From CAVXDY01 sp963721335 (GTDB lineage Bacteria; Actinomycetota; Thermoleophilia; Miltoncostaeales; Miltoncostaeaceae), in assembly GCA_963721335.1 (NCBI GenBank), contig CAVRIV010000008.1:124001-188000 (forward strand): a stretch of DNA of 64,000 nucleotides, given 5' to 3'. The notes beneath the pieces were generated by a model that saw only the letters and a program-made list of their open reading frames with translations, made no database searches and was not told the DNA's origin. Shown piece by piece: positions 35,441 to 46,370 of the stretch. A program made the translations under genes and the position numbers. Positions within the stretch are counted from its first letter, which is position 1, and the number at the start of each line of letters is the position of its first letter.

Positions 35441-37437
35441 TAGTCGTCCGACAGGTGCCGGTCGGCGCTGCTCCCGATCTCCTCCGGGCGACCCAGGGGC
35501 GCCTGCACGGTTCGGTCCGCCAGCCAGGCGGTCAGGGCCTCCGCGGAGATCGGCCGGCTCATGAAGAACCCCTGGGCCTCGTCGCAGCCGAGAGCCTGGA
35601 GGTGGGCCAGGGCGTCCTCGGACTCGACCCCCTCGGCCACGACCGCCAGCCCCAGGTTGCGGCCCAGGTCGATGGTCGAGCGCACGATCACGCCGTCGTC
35701 GGCGCTGGCCTGCATGTTCATCACGAAGCTCTTGTCGATCTTGAGCTCGTCGACCGGGAGGCTCTTCAGGTAGGCGAGCGACGAGTAGCCGGTGCCGAAG
35801 TCGTCGATGGCCAGGCGTACGCCCATGGCGCTCAGCTCCTCGAGCTTCGCGATCGCGCGCTTGGGGTCGGTCATGATCGAGTTCTCGGTGATCTCGAGCT
35901 CGAGCCGATGCGCCGGCACCGCGTGCTTGGCGAGCAGCCGCGCGACGTCGTGGCACAACTCGACGTCGAGCAGGCTGGGCACGGCCAGGTTGACCGCCAC
36001 GCGCAGCTCGATGCCCTCGTCGCGCCAGGCTCGGCACTGGCCCAGGGCGCGATCGAGCACCCACAGGGTGAGCGGCCGCATGAGGCCCGCGTGCTCGACG
36101 AGCGGCACGAACTCCATCGGAGGGAGCAGCCCGCGGACGGGGTGGCACCAGCGCACGAGAGCCTCGACGCCGGACACCTCGTTCGTCCGCAGGTCGATCT
36201 TGGGCTGGTAGTGCAGCACGAGCTCGTCGTCGCTGATGGCCCGCCGCAGCTCGCCGACCAGCGCCAGGCGATTGGGGTCGTGCGGGTCGCTCTCGGGGGC
36301 GTAGAGCGCGTGCCCGGAGCGGTCCTCCTTGGCCATGTACATGGCCACGTCGGCGCGTCGCAGGAGGGTCTCGGCGTCGGAGCCGTGCTCCGGGTAGAGG
36401 GCGATGCCCACGCTCGCCGCGGTCGCGACCGTCACGCTCTCCAGCCCGAAGGGCTGGTCCAGGGCGGCGTGCAGGCTCTGGGCGACCTGCCGCGGACCCG
36501 GCGATGTCCGTGCCCGGGAAGCAGGATGGCGAACTCGTCGCCGCCCATCCGCGCGATCGTGTCGCGGGCGCGCAGCGCCGCGCGCAGCCGCGGGCCGACC
36601 AGTTGCAGCAGCAGGTCGCCGTTGGCGTGGCCCAGGGTGTCGTTGATCTCCTTGAACCGGTCGAGGTCGACGATCAGCACCGCGAGCGGTTCCCGCTCAC
36701 GCTCCGCGTTCAACAGGGCCTGCTCGAGCCGGTCGTAGAACAGGATCCGGTTCGGCAGGCCCGTGAGGGCGTCGTGCAGGGCCTGATGCCGGCTCGCTTC
36801 GGCCAGGGTGCGGTTGCGCCGCGCGGAGTTCATGAGCGCCCAGGTGAACAGGCCGAGAAGGATCAGGCCGATGGCGAGGACCACCGGCCTCGCGATGAAC
36901 GCCAGCTTCTCGAGGCGCTCGAGTCTGCGCAGGGCGCCCGCGGCCTCGGCGCGGGCGGCGGCCGCGGCCCCGCCGACCTCACCCTCGATGGCGGCGAAGC
37001 TCGGATCGACCTCGCGCTCGTCGATGGCGAGGACCAGGTTCTCCCGGCCGCCGTCCTGCGCGGTGAACATGCGGTCGATGGCGGCCAGATAGCCGGTCTG
37101 CCGGGTGAGGACGCTCCGGACGACGGCCTGCTGAGCCGGGTCGCCGGATGCGGCGGCGGCGCGGAGGGCCGCGACCATGTCGTGGCTCGCGGCCTCGTGG
37201 AGGCCACGGACGTGCGGCGACGGCTCGAGCAGGTACTGCCGCTCGAGCGACTCCTCCTGGGAGGTGGCGTATCGGGCCTCCTCGAAGGCCGCGCTCGTGC
37301 TCGCCCGCCCGGGCCGCGAGCGTGGTCGCACGGCTCGTGGACACGCCGACCCACACGGCGAGGCCGGTCAGGACGAGGAGCACCACACCGAGGCCCACGG
37401 GGGCCCAGGGGGCCGTGATCCCGGGACGAGCCAACAC
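35440..37437 (-). CDS. GGDEF-EAL cyclic-di-GMP protein with membrane sensor (frameshifted)
   Basis: Start GTG 37437 after GGAAGG. Order: membrane helix (WAPVGLGVVLLVLTGLAVWV), extracytoplasmic four-helix region (AAFEEARYATSQEESLERQY), second helix (PVVLAIGLILLGLFTWALMN), GGDEF domain (ALHDALTGLPNRILFYDRLE, ARMGGDEFAILLPG), EAL domain. The cyclase signature is GGDEF intact. EAL residues include GVEALVRWCHP, NLAVPSLLDVE, EITENSIM, AIDDFGTGYSSLAYLKSLP and VVAEGVES, so phosphodiesterase activity is likely. Frame breaks occur near 37,290-37,310 and twice near 36,505-36,525, inside otherwise continuous homology (TDIAG, then VAQSLHAALDQPFGLE). Could make or degrade c-di-GMP according to an external signal. 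Confidence 0.85.
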
Positions 37438-37567
37438 CAGCGAGAGTCCTTCCGGTCCGGCACCCGGTGCTCGGGCGCGGCGTGCCGGCGGCCTCTGCCG
37501 CCTCACCCCCTATCGGCCGCCCTCGGCCATTACTTCGTTTTGGGGCCGCTCCTCGCCCCGAGGTGCG

Positions 37568-38830
37568 TCAGTGGAGGCCCCGGCGCCCGCTGCGGGGTGA
37601 GCCGTCGCGCCGGAAGAGTCCGCGGGCGACGGCCGCATCGATCACCCGCTCGATCGCGATGTCGTAGGCCGCGTCGCGCAGGGAGACGCCGTTCACCTCG
37701 GAGCGGTCGGCCATCTCCCCGTAGGCGTCGCCGAGGGCCACCGCGATCCGGCTGTTGACGTCGCCGTGCTCCCAGCGCACGTGCTGGAGGTTCTGGACCC
37801 ACTCGCAGTAGGAGGCGACGACCCCGCCCGCGTTGGCGAGGATGTCGGGAAGTACGCTGATGCGGCGCTCGGCGAGGATGCGGTCGGCCTCCGGGGTGGT
37901 TGGATCGTTCGCGCCCTCGACCACCATGCGGCAGCGCAGCCGGTCGGCCACGCCCTCGTCGATCGCGCCGCCCAGGGCCGCGGGGATCAGGATGTCCGCG
38001 TCCACCTCGAACAGGTCGGCGCCCTTCATGCGCTCGGCGCCCTCGAAATCGGCCATCCGCCCGCCCTCGCGCAGATGGGAGTCGAAGGCGTCGAGGTCGA
38101 TGCCGTCCGGGTGGTGCAGCGCGCCCTCGATGTCGGACAGGGCCACGACCCGGTAGTCGAGGCGCCGCGCCAGGCGGGCGGCCCAGGAGCCCACGTTGCC
38201 GTAGCCCTGCACCGCGACCCGCGGGCGGTCGCCCTCGATGCCCGCGCGTCGGCGGGCGTCGTGCATCACCAGGGCCACGCCGCGGCCCGTCGCCTCCTCG
38301 CGCTCGGGGATGCCCGACAGGGCCGGCGGCTTGCCCGTGACGATTGCCGGCGCGTACCCGTGGTGGCGCGACCACTCGTCCATCATCCAGCCCATCACCC
38401 GGGAGTCGGTGTTCACGTCCGGCGCCGGGATGTCCTGCTCCGGGCCCAGCACGATGTCGCACCCGTCGATGTAGGCGCGGGCGATCGTCTCCACGTCGGC
38501 CTCGGTGAGGTTCTGGACGCTGCAGTCAACGGCCCCCTTGGCGCCGCCGAAGGGGATGCCGACGAGCGCCGTCTTCCAGGTCATCAGCGCCGCGAGCGAC
38601 CGGGCCTCCACCAGGTCAACGTCAGGGTGGAAGCGGACGCCGCCCTTGAAGGGTCCGCGCACGTTCTTGTGCTGCACGCGGTAGCCCGTGAAGTGGTGTA
38701 GCTCCCCGTCCGAGAGGCGCACCGAGATCTCGACGGAGAGCTCGCGGTGGTTCTGGCGGAGGACGCGCCGCACGGTGTCGGCGAGACCGAGCCGGTCGGC
38801 GGACCGCTCGAAGTAGTCGTCGCGGTCCAC
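37568..38830 (-). CDS. Glutamate dehydrogenase (Glu/Leu/Phe/Val family)
   Basis: NAD(P)-dependent oxidative deamination of glutamate or the reverse. The dimerisation/catalytic part shows GGVRFHPDVDLVEARSLAAL, MTWKTALVGIPFGGAKGAVD (catalytic Lys), PAPDVNTDSRVMGWMMDEWS; the Rossmann domain has VAVQGYGNVGSWAARLA. GTG 38830 (protein beginning with VDRDDYFERSADRLGL) gives the usual ~420 residues; GTG 38896 or ATG 38956 are longer options, the last overlapping the region upstream of the divergent kinase gene. A monocistronic unit. Confidence 0.92.
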   Translation of the reverse strand: MDRDDYFERSADRLGLADTVRRVLRQNHRELSVEISVRLSDGELHHFTGYRVQHKNVRGPFKGGVRFHPDVDLVEARSLAALMTWKTALVGIPFGGAKGAVDCSVQNLTEADVETIARAYIDGCDIVLGPEQDIPAPDVNTDSRVMGWMMDEWSRHHGYAPAIVTGKPPALSGIPEREEATGRGVALVMHDARRRAGIEGDRPRVAVQGYGNVGSWAARLARRLDYRVVALSDIEGALHHPDGIDLDAFDSHLREGGRMADFEGAERMKGADLFEVDADILIPAALGGAIDEGVADRLRCRMVVEGANDPTTPEADRILAERRISVLPDILANAGGVVASYCEWVQNLQHVRWEHGDVNSRIAVALGDAYGEMADRSEVNGVSLRDAAYDIAIERVIDAAVARGLFRRDGSPRSGRRGLH

Positions 38831-39006
38831 CTCGGGCAGGTTACGCGTCCCCTCGCGAGTGCGCGATGCGAGACGAAATCCGGGCTTTGGTTTCACTAAG
38901 CGCCCATCTCTGGCGTGGCGCAGGGCCCCTGGGTTATGAACGGGCACCGGGTACACGGCCGGGGTGGGACGCGTTGGCCGACGACAGATCGACGGTGGTC
39001 CCTGCC

Positions 39007-42000
39007 ATGGAGGGCGACGGCCCCCCGTCGGCCGGTGACGGCCCGATCGGCCAGGTCGTGGGCGGCTACCTCGTGCAGGCCGTCGCGGGGTCCGGAGGAA
39101 TGGGCGTCGTCTACCGGGCCCATGACACCGAGCTCGGCCGCACGGTCGCGCTGAAGCTGATCGCGCCCGAGCGCGCCGGCGACGCGCGCTTGCGCGAGCT
39201 CTTCGTGCGCGAGTCGCTCGCCGCCGCCGGGCTCGAGCATCCGAACGTGATCCCGATCTACCGCGCGGGCGAGGACGACGGGCGCCTCTTCATCGCGATG
39301 CGCTTCGTGGAGGGGGCGAGCCTGCAGGACCTGATCGTCGCGGCGGCCGAGGGCATGCCGCCCGGGCGGGCGGCGCGGATCGTGGCCCGGGTCGCCGACG
39401 CCCTCGACGCCGCACACGCCCGCGGCCTGGTGCACCGCGACGTCAAGCCGGGCAACATCCTGATCGCCGACCCCGACGGCGAGGAGCACGTCTACCTGCC
39501 GGACTTCGGCCTGAGCGTCCACGGCGCGCGGCGGCCGCGCGGGCCGACGGCGAGCTGGGCCGGCACGCTCGCCTATCTGGCCCCCGAGCAGATCCGCGGC
39601 GAGGCGCTCGACGGCCGCACCGACGTCTACGCCCTCGGCTGTGTCCTGTTCCACGCGCTGACCGGCCGCGCCCCGTTCCCCACCGGCGACGAGGAGGCGG
39701 CGCTCGCCGCGCACCTCGAGGCGAACGGCCGCCGGCGCCGTCGTCGCTCGTGCCCGGCCTGCCGCCGGCGTTCGACGACGTCGTGCGCCAGGCCATGGCC
39801 AAGAGGCCCGAGGACCGCTTCCAGACCGCCGGCGAGCTCGGCCGGGCCGCCCTCGCCGCGCGCTACGACGTGGCGCTGCTCCTCGCCGCCGACGAGCGGA
39901 ACGCCGGGGCCGCCGAGGTCGCCGCGCGCCTGCCGGAGTCGGAGTTGCTGCCGCTGGTCGCCGTGGCCTCGGAGGCCGGGCGCCGCGGCGAGGGCGTCCG
40001 GGCGTCCGGCGCGTGCGCGGTGCTGGTCGGCGCGGGCGGCCTCGGCGACTGGGCCCGCGACGGCCTCGCGGCCGCGACGCGAGGTCGCCGCGCGCGACCG
40101 GGCCTTCCGCCTGGTCGCTCGTGCTGCTGCCGGGCGCTCCGGACCCGGGCGATCCGGGCCTGGCGTACCTCGCCGCGCACCCCTGGGTCGACCTGCGCGC
40201 CGGCGCCGACGACGCGCTGGCGGCGGCCGACCTCGTCCGCGCCCTGCGCGGCGCCGACGTGCCCCGCGGGACTGGCCCGCCGCCGGCGACGCGCCGCCCT
40301 ACCGGGGCCTCGAGGCGTTCCGCGAGGAGGACGCCGACATCTACTTCGGGCGCGAGCAGGACGTCGCGGCGCCTCGTCGAGCGCCTGCGCTCCGCGCGCT
40401 TCGTCGCCGTGCTCGGCGCCGTCGGGCAGCGGCAAGAGCTCGCTGGTGCAGGCCGGCCTGCTGCCGGCGCTCCGCCGTGCCGCGCGTCGCCGGCGGCAGC
40501 GGGGAGTGGCGGGTGCTCGAGATCCTTCCCGGCGCTCGTCCCCTCGCCGCGCTCGCCGCCCAGCTCGCCCAGCTCCCCGGCGCCGGCGCGCCGTCGGCCG
40601 CCGACCTCGCCGCCGACGAGCGGGCCCTCGACCTGGCCGTCGCCCGTGCGCTCGACGGCCGTCCCGCGGACGAGCGGGCCCTGTTGTTCGTGGACCAGCT
40701 CGAGGAGGTCTTCACGCTCTGCTCCGACGAGGGCGAGCGGGCCGCCTTCCTCGGCAACCTCGTCTACGCCGCGACCATCCCCGGCGGCCGCGACCGTCGT
40801 CGTCGCCACGATGCGCGCCGACTTCTACCACCGGCTCGCGGAGCACCCCGAGCCGCGCGGCCTGGTCGCCGACCACGAACGTGCTCGTCGGCCCGCTCGA
40901 CGCGCGCAGCCTGCGCCGCGCGATCGAGGAGCCCGCGCGCCGGTACGGCCTCGACCTCGAGCCCGGCCTCACACGCCGGATCCTCACCGACGTCTCCGAC
41001 CGCCCGGGGACGCTGCCGCTGCTGGAGCACCTCCTCCTGGAGCTCTGGCGCCGACGCCGCGGCCGCACGCTGACGCTCGAGGCCTACGCGGCCTCCGGGG
41101 GCGTCGAGGGCGCGCTCGCCCGGCGCGCCAACGAGGTCTACGGCGGCATGGAGCCCCGAGCGCCAGGCGATCGCCCGGCGGGTGCTGCTGCGCCTGACCC
41201 AGCCGGGCGAGGGCACCGAGGACACCCGCCGCCGCGCCGAGCGGCGCGAGCTGGTGACCCGTCCCGAGGAGGAGGCGAGGTCGACGGCGTGGTCAACGCG
41301 CTCGCCGAGGCCCGCCTGGTCACGACCGGCCGCGACGAGGTCACCGGCGAGCCCGTCGTCGAGGTCACCCACGAGGCCCTCATCCGCGGCTGGCCCGAGC
41401 TGCGCGGCTGGATCGACGAGGACCGCGAGCGGCTCCGCCGCAGCGCCGCCTGTCCGACGCCGCGGCGAGTGGGACGCGGTGCCCGCGACGAGGGCCAGCT
41501 CTACGGCGGCGCGCGCCTCGCGGTCTGGCAGGAGCGGGACGGCTCGGACCTCAACGAGCGCGAGCGGACTTCCTCGCGGCCAGCGCCGAGCGCGCCGACC
41601 GCGAGCGCGCCGACCCGGCGGCGGCGCGTGCGCGCTCGCGATCGGCGGGCTCGCCGCCATCGTCGCGATCGATCGCCGGCGTCGCGGTCTTCGCCTTCGT
41701 CCAGCGCAACGACGCCGCGGACCAGCGCGACGTGTCGCGTCGCGGGAGCTGGCCGCCAACGCCCGGCCTCCAGCTGCAGCGGAGACCCCGAGCTGGCCCT
41801 GCTCCTCGCTCAGCGCGCGGCTACGACGTGCAGCCGACCACGGAGGCGGAGGAGGTCCTGCGCGAGGCGACCTACGCGTCCGACCATACGGGCGGCGTGC
41901 GGGACCACGCGGGCTTCGTGTGGGACGTCGCGGTCGCCCGACGGCACACGATCGCGAGCGCGGGGGCTGACGGGACCGTGCGTCTCTGGCACCCGGGAGG

Positions 42001-43712
42001 CGCGGCCCCGAGGCGGTGCTCGCGGCCACGACGGCGAGGTGCGCGGCGTCGCCATCAGTCCCGACGGCGCCTCGGTCGCGAGCGCCGGCGCCGACGGGAC
42101 CGTCCGGGTCTGGCCGCTAGCCGGGCGGATCGCGCACGCGTCCTCCGCCGCCACGAGGGCATCGTCAACTCCGTCGCCTTCCGCGCCGACGGCGGGCGGT
42201 GTCAGCGGGGGCGATGACACGACGGTGCCGGCTGTGGCCGCTGACGGGAGGGGATCGCGCTCGTACATTCCTGGAAGCGAGGCGCGCGGTCCTGAAGGCC
42301 GTCTTCGGTCCCGGAGGCGAGATCGTGAGCGGCGGCGCCGACACGCTCGTGCGGTGTGGGCTCCCGATGGCCGGGCGGTTCGCATCCTCCGGGACACGCG
42401 AACGGCGGTCTTCGGCGTCGCCGTCGCTCCGGACGGGCGGTCGCCAGCGCCGCGACCGACCTGACGGTGCGCATCGGGCCGGCCGAGGGCTCGGACGCCC
42501 CCCGCGTGCTTGCACGCGGCCGCCTTCGGGGAGTCGACGACGTGGCGTTCAGCCCCGACGGACATCCGTCGTCACCTCGGGCCAGGACGGACCCTTCGCG
42601 TCTGGACGAGAGGCGGCACGCCGCTCGCCGTTCTGCGGGGGCACGACGGCGAGGTGCTGAGCGCCCAGTTCGTCTCCGGAAAGCCGGAGGTGGTCAGCGT
42701 GGGCCTCGATGGCTCGGTCCGCGTCTGGAACTGGGCGTACGCCCTGCCTCAGGCCGTGCTGCCGAGCTCGGTGACGATCGCGTTCACCGGAGGGCCGGTG
42801 TTCTCGAAGGATGGCAAGAGCATCTACGAGCTGCGCGAGGACGGCTCCGTTCGCTCGTGGGTCCCCGGAGGGCGCGCCACCGTCATCGTGCCGCCGGGCT
42901 CCGGCGGAAGCACGCTTGCGGTCAGCGGCGACGACACCCACCTCGCCATTGGTGGCTTCGACGGGCCCATTCAGGTCCACGACCTCGGCTCCGCGCCCAC
43001 CGCGGCTCCGGCCACCCTGACGGGCCACAAGGGCCCGGTGTGGTCCATGGCCATGGACCAGAGCGGCGGACGCCTGGTCACCGGGGGCGACGACGGCACC
43101 GTCCGGCTGTGGGACACCTCGACGGGCCGCGGGCGCATCCTGGGTCGTCACGAGGGCGCGACCGTCCTGACGGTCGCCCTCAGCCCGGACGGGACACGTG
43201 TGGCGAGCGGCGACAGCACCGGCGTGGTGCGGGTATGGAGCGCCGACGGCTCCGCCGACCCGGTTGACCTGAAGGGACACGAGGGGTACGCGTACGACGT
43301 CGGCTTCAGCCCGGACGGACGTCGGCTGGCGAGCGGGGCCAGCGATCGCACGGTGCGGGTGTGGGACCTCGCCACGGGCCTGGGCACCGTCCTGGGCAGC
43401 CACGCGACCGCCGTCTTCACGGCGCGCTTCAGCCCTGACGGTCGAACGGTCGTGAGCTCATCGCTCGACGGGACCCGGGTATGGGACTGGTCGAAGAGGA
43501 TCGTGCTCTTCGAGCCCCCGGGACCTTCCTACGGCACCGCGCGCGCCACCCTCAGCCCTGACGGCACGCTGCTCGCCATCGGCACGGTCAGCGACCAGGT
43601 CCGCGTGATGTCATGTGAGACCTGTGGTCCGATCGACAAGGTCCGGGCCCTCGCGCGACAGCGGGTCACCCGGTCGCTCACCCCCGACGAGGAGGAGACC
43701 TTCGGAGGATAG
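39007..43712 (+). pseudogene. Ser/Thr kinase-nSTAND-WD40 giant protein, frame-disrupted
   Basis: One gene-length region of about 1,570 codons. Kinase domain in the first 280 codons: GSGGMGVVYRAHDTELGRTV, VALKLIAP, LVHRDVKPGNILI, PDFGLS. Next an nSTAND1-type NTPase: PYRGLEAFREEDADIYFGRE, P-loop PSGSGKSSLVQAGLLPAL, ALLFVDQLEEVFTLCSDEGE. Then THEALIRGWPELRGWIDEDR, a membrane-like stretch, and many WD40 repeats; the last ones (42,640-43,712) are intact: GGDDGTVRLWDTSTG, GHEGYAYDVGFSPDGRRLAS. Between about 39,730 and 42,650 the frame changes a dozen or more times, ten before 41,300, although coding sense continues. Either clustered assembly errors or a decaying gene. Lies 71 bases upstream of the lanthipeptide-like genes and may regulate or scaffold them. 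Confidence 0.8.
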
Positions 43713-43783
43713 GCGGGCGGGCCGGCGATCCACACCCGGCGGCTCCGGCGAAATCGGAGGCGCGGAATCGAGAGGAGACAGGG

Positions 43784-44278
43784 ATGGAAGAGAACGACCT
43801 CCTAGACCTCGTATTGCCCTTCATCAAGAAGCTGGCGACGGACGTCTGCGACCTTCCGAAGACCGTCGTCCTCAAGGGGTACCTCGCGCCGGGACCCCTG
43901 TCGGCGGGCGGCACCAGGAGGTGGCGCGTCTATCTCAACCACACCTTCACGGACTACTGGGAGATCGAGGACAAGGCCCACATCCTCTACGCGGAGGACA
44001 TGACCGACGATCCCCAGACCCCTCAGATGGTCTGGCTGCAGCACGGGGTGTCGATCCGCCGGGTGCGCTCCCGGGTCGGCGAGGCCGAGCTTCCGCTTCT
44101 CGACGGGCCGCTGGCCCAGCGGCTGCTGCCGACCGCTCCCCCGGCGGCGCCGCAGGTCTACGGCCCTCCGCCGTACCCGTACCCGCCGAACCCGCCGGAC
44201 GGCGGCCCCTGGCTCCCCGACGACGATCCGGGCTGGGAATGGAGCAAGTGCAAGGGCTGCGCCTCCGCGTCGCCCTGA
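43784..44278 (+). CDS. Candidate RiPP precursor or partner protein with Cys/Ser tail
   Basis: 164 residues, ATG after GAGAGGAG. Residues 1-115 look like a folded domain (LLDLVLPFIKKLATDVCDLP, RWRVYLNHTFTDYWEIEDKA, MVWLQHGVSIRRVRSRVGEA). A Pro-rich linker follows (QVYGPPPYPYPPNPPDGG), then an acidic/Trp hinge and the C-terminal tail WEWSKCKGCASASP with two Cys and three Ser. Heads a coupled set with a kinase, a HopA1-like protein and a LanC cyclase, enzymes that dehydrate Ser/Thr and add Cys. The tail therefore looks like a core peptide on an unusually large leader. No known precursor family recognised; it could instead be an accessory protein. Confidence 0.65.
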   Translation: MEENDLLDLVLPFIKKLATDVCDLPKTVVLKGYLAPGPLSAGGTRRWRVYLNHTFTDYWEIEDKAHILYAEDMTDDPQTPQMVWLQHGVSIRRVRSRVGEAELPLLDGPLAQRLLPTAPPAAPQVYGPPPYPYPPNPPDGGPWLPDDDPGWEWSKCKGCASASP

Positions 44279-44284
44279 CGCGAG

Positions 44285-45363
44285 GTGGCCCTCGCTGACA
44301 GGAGGGGTCTCGACCACGCGCTCGTCGCCGATCTCGTCCGCCGGGGCCTGGTCGAGGTGGGCGACGTGCTCTCGGGCGACCTCGTGCTGCGCGACCTGTC
44401 GCGCCGGAACGCGAACATCCTCGTGGAGCGCCGGCACGCCCCGTCGCACTTCATCAAGTGGGCCACCGCATCCGGCGGACGCGATGCGCTGGAGCGGGAG
44501 GCTCGCTGCTACCGGGCGTTCGCCGACGCCGGCGTCGCGGACCTCGCGCCCCTCGTGCGGGGGTACGACCCAGACACGGGCACGCTGGTGCTCGAGGGGC
44601 TCCCCGGCGCCCGGAGCCTGAGGGCGTTCCACATCGATGCGGGGCGCCTGCCGGTCTACGTCGGCGCCATGGTCGGAGACACCCTGGCCGCGCTGCACGG
44701 CCTCGAGTGGCGTCCCCGCTCCCGCGCGGAGACGCCGTGGGTCCTCGAGATCCACCGGCCCACCGTCGAGGCCTTCCGCGACCTCACCTCCGACAGCCTG
44801 GAGCGATCCGGATCGTCCAGGCCGAGCCCGGCATCGGATCCGCCCTCGACGTGCTCCGCGAGGGATGGCAGACCGGTGGGCTCGTGCACAACGACCTGAA
44901 ATGGGACAACGTCCTGGTCATGGCCGGTCGGGGAGGGCTTCGGATCGTGGACTGGGAGCACGCCATCGACGGGGACCCGCTGTGGGACGTCGGCTGCGCG
45001 ATCGCCGGGTACCTGGGATTCTGGATCCTGTCCATGGGCGCGGGCGGCGGATCGTCGGCGAACCTGGCCGGGCGGTCCGGACTTCCCCTCGAGACCGTCG
45101 TGCCCCCGATCGCGACCCTGTGGGAGCACTACCTGGAGCGCCGCGGGCTCGAGGACGAGAGTCAGGAGATGATCGAGCGGGTTGCGCGGATGGCGGGGGC
45201 CCGGCTGCTCACGACGGCCTACGAGGCGACCCAGGGCGGCAGCGAGATCAACGGGCACGTCGTGTTGCACCTGCAGGTCGCCGCGAACCTGCTGGAGAGG
45301 CCACGCGAGGCCCTGGGCCTTCTGGGCCTCGATTCGCCGGCACCGGCCCCGTCTCCGGGGTGA
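44285..45363 (+). CDS. APH-like phosphotransferase, lanthipeptide-type kinase (frameshifted)
   Basis: GTG 44285, 6 bases after the preceding stop. N-lobe: LVLRDLSRRNANILVERRH, HFIKWATASGGRDALEREAR. C-lobe active site GLVHNDLKWDNVLVM (Brenner motif HxDxxxxN) and LRIVDWEHAIDGDPLWDVG (DxD metal site). A one-base frame change near 44,790-44,805 separates the two parts (SDSLE, then GAIRIVQAEPGIGSALDVL). Small-molecule-kinase folds of this sort phosphorylate Ser/Thr of precursor peptides in class V lanthipeptide and thioamitide pathways (LxmK, TvaC types); its place before a HopA1 gene supports that role. The stop overlaps the next start as GTGA. Confidence 0.82.
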
Positions 45364-46370
45364 GCCGGTATCTCGACCAGGTCGCGGCGGCGCTCGGCGC
45401 GCTCTCGGTGCGCTCGCCCTCGGCGTATTCGTGGCTCGGTCAGGTCTTCGAGCGGCGCGGGGGGCGCCCGGCCCCTGCCGCGGAGCCCACGGCCCGTCCC
45501 TGGATCGCCGAGCGCCTCCACCCGCGCCTGTACGCCGACTTCTACCTCACGGGCGGTCCGGCGCCCGCCTCCGCGCCCGTGGCGTGGCGGCTCGACCTGA
45601 CCGGAGGCGCACGGCCCGAGCCGCTCTCCGATGCCAACAGGGGCGGGGGCTCCATCGAGGCCGGCTGGGTCTGGCACCGTCGCGACGGCGACCGCATCGT
45701 CGTACGGCGCGACGGCCTCGAGGTGTGGGCTCGGCCTGAGGAGCTCGCGAGCCAAGCCGGGGTGGAGCCGTCGCCGGGAGCGGAGGTGGGCCTGCGCCTC
45801 CCGAAGGAGCGCCTCGGGCTGTCGGGCGGCTTCTACACGGTGCTCGGCGACGCCGGCGACGGGCGCCGGAGCACCTCGGATCGACAGGGTCTACTGGCAC
45901 CTGCACCCGGCGGGCGCTCCGCTGTTGACAGCCACCGCCTCCGAGGTGCTGAACCGTGAGGGCCTCGTGTTCCGGCTCAAGGTCGCCAACGGGCGGCGCG
46001 GGTTCCGCCGCTGCGACACCGGGGTGCTCTACACGCGGCGGGAGGACCGCGACCGGATGCTCGCCCTGGTCGGCGAGATCCGGAGGCGCACGGCGGCGGA
46101 GATGCGCGAGGCCGTGCCGGCGCTCACGCTCCCTCTCGCCCCGGGTCTCGCTTTCGCCGAGGACCCGGGGGCGGCGAGAGCTACGGATCGCACCGCTGCC
46201 GGCTGATCGTCGAGGCGGTGCTCGAGGCGTGGCGTGAGGGGGAGAACACGCTCGAGGGCCGGCTCGCGCGCGTCGCCGAGGCGTTCCGGCGGAAGGGCCT
46301 CGACATCGCCCGGCCCTATCTCGGGCCGGACGCCACCGGAGATCCCGCCGGAGGTGAGTCGGTCGTTTGA
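45360..46370 (+). CDS. HopA1-family protein, putative phospho-Ser/Thr lyase (frameshifted)
   Basis: GTG 45360 in GTGA with the kinase stop. Residues match the T3SS-effector HopA1 family: YSWLGQVFERRGGRPAPAAE, RLHPRLYADFYLTGGPAP, GLSGGFYTVLGDAG, then in the next frame IDRVYWHLHPAGAPLLTATA, VLNREGLVFRLKVAN, RCDTGVLYTRREDRDRMLAL, then back with GGESYGSHRCRLIVEAVLEA and GRLARVAEAFRRKGLDIARP. Frame breaks near 45,866-45,885 and 46,160-46,173 (G-runs). In class V lanthipeptide and thioviridamide-type clusters HopA1 proteins pair with APH-like kinases to eliminate phosphate and give dehydroamino acids. No signal peptide. The stop overlaps the LanC start as TTGA. Confidence 0.82.

Noticed and set aside
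33955..36738. 927-codon plus-strand open frame over the FAD oxidase and GGDEF-EAL genes
   Set aside because: Antisense shadow of two genes with strong motifs; no motif of its own.
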